Shown here in pieces: positions 6,226 through 8,583 of a stretch of 8,583 nucleotides of DNA; the stretch's first letter is position 1; each line of letters begins with the position of its first letter. The DNA is from Curvibacter sp. GTDB taxonomy: Bacteria; Pseudomonadota; Gammaproteobacteria; Burkholderiales; Burkholderiaceae_C. The translations under genes and the position numbers were made by a program. The stretch spans positions 1 to 8,583 of the forward strand of contig DNQP01000108.1 in NCBI GenBank assembly GCA_003500955.1. Direction: 5' to 3'. The notes beneath the pieces are model-generated. The model was given only the letters and a program-made list of their open reading frames with translations, was not told the DNA's origin and did no database searches.

Positions 6226-8169
6226 TCACTGCCCCTGCGGGGCTGGTTCAACGGACTTGTGAGCGATGTCGGCCGCGATGAGTTGCACAAAGGCTTCGAG
6301 GGACATCACACCGAGGTCTTTGTTACCCCGGGCACGCACTGCGACGGCACCTGCTGCCTTCTCCTTGTCGCCTGCGACCAGGATGTAAGGCAGCTTTTGC
6401 ATCGAATGCTCGCGTATTTTATACGTAATTTTCTCGTTGCGCAGGTCGGTCACCACCCTAAGTTCTTGATTTGGCAACGATTTCTTCAGTTTTTGGGCGA
6501 TTTCCTGGCAGTAATCGCCCTGGGCGTCGGTGATATTGAGCACCGCGACCTGCACCGGGGCCAGCCAGGTGGGCAGCGCGCCGGCGTACTGCTCGATCAG
6601 GATGCCGATGAAACGCTCCAGGCTGCCCACGATGGCCCGGTGCAGCATGACGGGGCGGTGGCGGGCGCCGTCTTCCCCCACGAACTCGGCGTCCAGGCGC
6701 TCGGGCAGGTTGGGATCGACCTGGATGGTGCCGCACTGCCAGGGGCGGCCCAGGGCGTCCTTGAGGGTGTATTCGATCTTGGGGCCGTAGAAGGCGCCCT
6801 CGCCCGGCAGGTACTCGAAATCGCAGCCCGAGGCCTTTAGGCCTTCGGCCAGGGCGGCTTCGGCGCGGTCCCAGCTTTCTTCGGTGCCGATGCGCTTTTC
6901 GGGGCGGGTGGAGAGCTTGTAGATGATCTCGGTGAAGCCGAAGTCCTTGTAGACCTTCTGCAGCAGGGTGGTGAAGGCCTTGACCTCCTCCTGGATCATG
7001 TCTTCGGTGCAGAAGATGTGGCCGTCGTCCTGGGTGAAGCCACGCACGCGCATGATGCCGTGCAGGCCGCCCGTGGGCTCGTTACGGTGGCAGGCGCCGA
7101 ACTCGCCGTAGCGCAGGGGCAGTTCGCGGTAGCTCTTGATGCCCTGCTTGTAGATCAGGATGTGGCCGGGGCAGTTCATGGGCTTGAGGGCGTAGTCGCG
7201 CTTCTCGCTCTCGGTCGTGAACATGTTCTCGCGGTACTTGTCCCAGTGGCCGGTCTTCTCCCACAGGGCCTTGTCCAGGATCTGCGGGCCCTTGACCTCC
7301 TGGTAGCCGTTCTCGCGGTAGACGCGGCGCATGTACTGCTCGACCTCCTGCCAGATGGCCCAGCCCTTGGGGTGCCAGAACACGGTACCGGGGGAATGCT
7401 CGTCGAGGTGGAAGAGATCCAGCTCGCGGCCCAGGCGGCGGTGGTCACGCTTCTCGGCCTCTTCGAGCATGGTCAGGTACTGCTGCAGCTCTTCCTTGCT
7501 GGCCCAGGCCGTGCCGTAGACACGCTGCAGCATCTCGTTGCGATGGTCGCCGCGCCAGTAGGCGCCGGCCACCTTCATGAGCTTGAAGTGCTTGAGCTTG
7601 CCGGTGCTGGGCACGTGCGGGCCGCGGCACAGGTCTTCGAACTTGCCCTCGCGGTAGAGGCTGACCTCTTCGTTGCTCGGGATGCTGGCGATGATCTCGG
7701 CCTTGTAGTGCTCGCCCAGGCTCTTGAAGTAGGCCACGGCCTCGTCACGCGGCAGCACGCGGCGCTGCACGGGCTCGTCCTTGGCGGCGAGTTCGCCCAT
7801 CTTCTTCTCGATGGCGGCCAGGTCTTCGGGCGTGAAGGGGCGCTTGTAGGAGAAGTCGTAGTAGAAACCGTGCTCGATGACCGGGCCGATGGTGACCTGT
7901 GCCTCGGGGAAGAGCTCCTTGACGGCGTAGGCCAGCAGGTGGGCCGTGGAGTGGCGGATCATCTCCAGACCATCCGCGTCCTTGGCGGTGACGATGGACA
8001 GCGGGCTGTCGGCCGTGATGGGGTAGCTGGTGTCGACCAGCTTGCCGTTGACCTTGCCGCCCAGCGCGGCCTTGGCCAGGCCGGCGCCGATGGAGGCGGC
8101 CACCTCGGCCACGGTGACGGGGCCGGGGAAATCACGTTTCGAACCGTCGGGCAGCGTAATCTGAACCAT
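6226..8169 (-). CDS. thrS: threonine-tRNA ligase
   Basis: A 647-residue class II synthetase that charges tRNA-Thr. Domains in order: TGS domain (about 1-62); editing domain that removes Ser from tRNA-Thr, with HSTAH (H73, H77) and CRGPH (C181, H185); catalytic core (about 243-535) with zinc ligands C333 (MNCPGH), H384 (DDGHIFC) and H510 (MLHRAIVGS), motif 2 ([19 protein letters not shown], 360-378) and motif 3 ([12 protein letters not shown], 515-526); and the C-terminal anticodon-binding domain (about 540-640, [20 protein letters not shown]). Almost every key residue is offset by one from E. coli numbering and none is missing. The ATG is preceded by only a weak GAGTGAG site. An intrinsic terminator ends 20 nt before the ATG, behind a Thr-rich reading frame, which suggests control by attenuation. 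infC starts 71 nt after the stop. Confidence 0.98.
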   Translation of the reverse strand: MVQITLPDGSKRDFPGPVTVAEVAASIGAGLAKAALGGKVNGKLVDTSYPITADSPLSIVTAKDADGLEMIRHSTAHLLAYAVKELFPEAQVTIGPVIEHGFYYDFSYKRPFTPEDLAAIEKKMGELAAKDEPVQRRVLPRDEAVAYFKSLGEHYKAEIIASIPSNEEVSLYREGKFEDLCRGPHVPSTGKLKHFKLMKVAGAYWRGDHRNEMLQRVYGTAWASKEELQQYLTMLEEAEKRDHRRLGRELDLFHLDEHSPGTVFWHPKGWAIWQEVEQYMRRVYRENGYQEVKGPQILDKALWEKTGHWDKYRENMFTTESEKRDYALKPMNCPGHILIYKQGIKSYRELPLRYGEFGACHRNEPTGGLHGIMRVRGFTQDDGHIFCTEDMIQEEVKAFTTLLQKVYKDFGFTEIIYKLSTRPEKRIGTEESWDRAEAALAEGLKASGCDFEYLPGEGAFYGPKIEYTLKDALGRPWQCGTIQVDPNLPERLDAEFVGEDGARHRPVMLHRAIVGSLERFIGILIEQYAGALPTWLAPVQVAVLNITDAQGDYCQEIAQKLKKSLPNQELRVVTDLRNEKITYKIREHSMQKLPYILVAGDKEKAAGAVAVRARGNKDLGVMSLEAFVQLIAADIAHKSVEPAPQGQ

Positions 8170-8189
8170 GTTTGCTCACTCGGAAAATG

Positions 8190-8216
8190 AAAAAGGCGCG
8201 GTGTCGACCGCGCCTT
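8190..8216 (-). terminator. intrinsic terminator in the thrS leader (putative attenuator)
   Basis: AAGGCGCGGT and ACCGCGCCTT pair perfectly (10 bp) around a CGAC tetraloop; five T residues follow (8194-8190, the first two also in the stem). It points toward thrS and ends 20 nt before its ATG, so transcription that stops here never reaches thrS. Another complete terminator already closes the upstream gene at 8394-8433, so this one is best explained as a regulatory stop within the thrS leader. Confidence 0.85.
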
Positions 8217-8237
8217 CGTTTGTTTCAACAGCACCTT

Positions 8238-8251
8238 GCGCCCAAGGGCGC
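8238..8251 (-). promoter_or_regulatory. hairpin and candidate antiterminator strand in the thrS leader
   Basis: GCGCC and GGCGC form a 5-bp stem with a CUUG loop, beginning 5 nt after the leader-peptide stop codon. The 5' strand extended to 8252 contains CGCGCC (8252-8247), exactly complementary to GGCGCG (8214-8209) in the rising arm of the terminator, with further pairs beyond single bulges. It can therefore fold on itself or block the terminator. A ribosome paused at the stop codon would cover it. An overlapping alternative, CCTTG/CAAGG (8247-8234), is also possible. Pairings are read from sequence; their in vivo use is inference. Confidence 0.45.
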
Positions 8252-8256
8252 GCGGA

Positions 8257-8307
8257 CTAGCAACCCCTGAGACCTCTCTCGCCGGCGGTGGTAGTTCGCG
8301 GTGTCAT
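8257..8307 (-). CDS. threonine-rich leader peptide upstream of thrS
   Basis: A 16-codon reading frame MTPRTTTAGERGLRGC ends in TAG. Thr occupies positions 2, 5, 6 and 7 (ACA, ACT, ACC, ACC). AAAGG (8322-8318) lies 10 nt before the ATG and is a usable though slightly distant ribosome binding site; an in-frame TAG lies upstream and there is no earlier ATG in frame. The frame sits about 50 nt after the putative start of transcription, about 40 nt before a terminator stem, and directly ahead of the gene for the enzyme that charges tRNA-Thr. This is the standard layout of amino-acid-sensing leader peptides (thrL, hisL, pheM class). Low charged tRNA-Thr would stall the ribosome at codons 5-7. The peptide itself probably has no function. 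It is too short for ordinary gene calling. Confidence 0.72.
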   Translation of the reverse strand: MTPRTTTAGERGLRGC

Positions 8308-8361
8308 AACCAGGGTGCCTTTCTCGCTCTTGCTGTGGAGCCCGCAGGCCCGAAGACCTCG

Positions 8362-8367
8362 ATTCTA
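8362..8367 (-). promoter_or_regulatory. -10 element of the putative thrS promoter
   Basis: TAGAAT on the minus strand matches 5 of 6 positions of the sigma-70 -10 consensus. Initiation would be near 8355, giving a leader of about 186 nt before thrS. No good -35 is seen 16-18 nt upstream (GCGTGG at the expected place). The element lies within a small dyad, CCTCG (8374-8370) and CGAGG (8361-8357). Confidence 0.5.
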
Positions 8368-8393
8368 CCCGAGGCCCTGCAGGCCCACGCCCC

Positions 8394-8433
8394 AAAAAAA
8401 AGACAAGGCCGGGAGCTCGCGCTCCGGGCCTTG
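8394..8433 (-). terminator. rho-independent terminator of the gene upstream of thrS
   Basis: CAAGGCC-C-GGAGC and GCTCC-C-GGCCTTG (minus strand) make a 7 + 5 bp stem with one C/C mismatch and a GCGA (GNRA) tetraloop, followed by TC and eight T residues (8401-8394). It lies about 48 nt after the stop codon at 8482 and separates that gene from the thrS unit. Confidence 0.92.
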
Positions 8434-8443
8434 CATGACAGCC

Positions 8444-8472
8444 GGTGCCCCAGGGCTTGTGGCCCGGGGACC
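8444..8472 (-). other. GC-rich hairpin between the upstream stop codon and its terminator
   Basis: GGTCCCCGGGC and GCCCTGGGGCACC (minus strand) pair around a CACAA loop with one bulge and one mismatch. It starts 9 nt after the stop codon at 8482 and has no U-run. It may protect the mRNA 3' end together with the terminator that follows. Confidence 0.5.
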
Positions 8473-8481
8473 GAGAAAAAC

Positions 8482-8583
8482 TCAGGCGGCTTCGGCCACC
8501 ACGGCGTGGATGGCCGCAGCCTTGCGGTTGCGTTCCAGCCAGCTGTTGATCAGCTTGACGGTTTCGCTGACCGAGCCGTGGCA
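8482..8583 (-). CDS. C-terminal end of an unidentified protein (runs off the right edge)
   Basis: The last 33 codons of a gene entering from the right edge, ending in TGA. The visible peptide begins CHGSVSETVKLINSWLERNR and ends in an Ala/Val-rich tail (AVVAEAA). I do not recognise it. A His-Gly pair followed by an amphipathic helix ending in SWLER would be compatible with the C-terminus of an alpha/beta hydrolase, where the catalytic His precedes the last helix, but this is only a suggestion. The coding call rests on the open frame reaching the edge, GC-rich third positions like the neighbouring genes, and the properly placed terminator downstream. It is not part of the thrS unit. Confidence 0.65.
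   Translation of the reverse strand, partial: CHGSVSETVKLINSWLERNRKAAAIHAVVAEAA

Noticed and set aside
7018..8190. A 390-codon plus-strand frame opposite thrS
   Set aside because: Antisense shadow of thrS, dominated by Val/Ala/Leu/Gly, and it runs over the thrS start region without any family signature.
8231..8310. A tRNA gene or tRNA-like operator mimic in the thrS leader
   Set aside because: GGGGTTGCTAGTCC looks faintly like a T-arm, but no acceptor, anticodon or D-arm pairing can be found around it. An E. coli type thrS operator with an anticodon-like CGU loop was not recognised either.
1..8583. CRISPR arrays, insertion sequences, phage genes or defence systems
   Set aside because: No regularly spaced repeats, transposase-like frames or integrase sites are seen; apart from the REP-like doublet the window is conserved housekeeping sequence.

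Overview
The window is a GC-rich stretch of bacterial chromosome in which every gene I accept lies on the minus strand. Read in the direction of transcription (right to left) the order is: end of an unidentified gene, thrS, infC, rpmI, rplT, pheS, pheT, ihfA, and the start of a MerR-family regulator gene. This is the well-known translation-factor/aminoacyl-tRNA synthetase cluster of Proteobacteria. The IF3 N-terminus ([20 protein letters not shown]), the ihfA-merR tail and the codon use suggest Burkholderiales, most likely Comamonadaceae; that is inference from remembered family sequences, not a database result.

Right end (8170-8583). An incomplete gene ends at 8482 and is followed by a strong terminator at 8394-8433. 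A new transcription unit then appears to begin with a TAGAAT -10 element at 8362-8367. The roughly 190-nt leader before thrS holds the most notable find in the window. It contains a 16-codon open reading frame (MTPRTTTAGERGLRGC, 8307-8257) with four Thr codons among its first seven, three of them consecutive. A GC-rich hairpin follows, then a perfect 10-bp terminator stem with a U-run ending 20 nt before the thrS start codon. This is the layout of a ribosome-mediated transcription attenuator, here apparently sensing charged tRNA-Thr to control threonyl-tRNA synthetase.

Middle (4785-8169). thrS, infC, rpmI and rplT look co-transcribed. infC has no usable ATG/GTG at its true N-terminus and most likely starts at an AUC codon, in keeping with IF3 autocontrol through non-canonical start codons. 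The 187-nt infC-rpmI spacer is rich in hairpins, including two mutually exclusive ones, and resembles a ribosomal-protein autoregulatory leader. Immediately after rplT there is a hairpin and then a terminator-like stem with a U-run.

Left part (1-4784). A 299-bp spacer separates rplT from pheS. It carries an inverted pair of REP-like palindromes whose stems show compensatory changes, and no Phe-rich leader peptide. pheS and pheT (18 bp apart) encode the two subunits of phenylalanyl-tRNA synthetase. ihfA follows 44 bp later and ends in a strong terminator. The MerR-like gene starts 272 bp beyond the ihfA stop and runs off the left edge. Together the genes supply charged tRNA-Thr and tRNA-Phe, initiation factor 3, two 50S proteins and a nucleoid protein, that is, core translation and DNA-architecture functions with several layers of RNA-level control.
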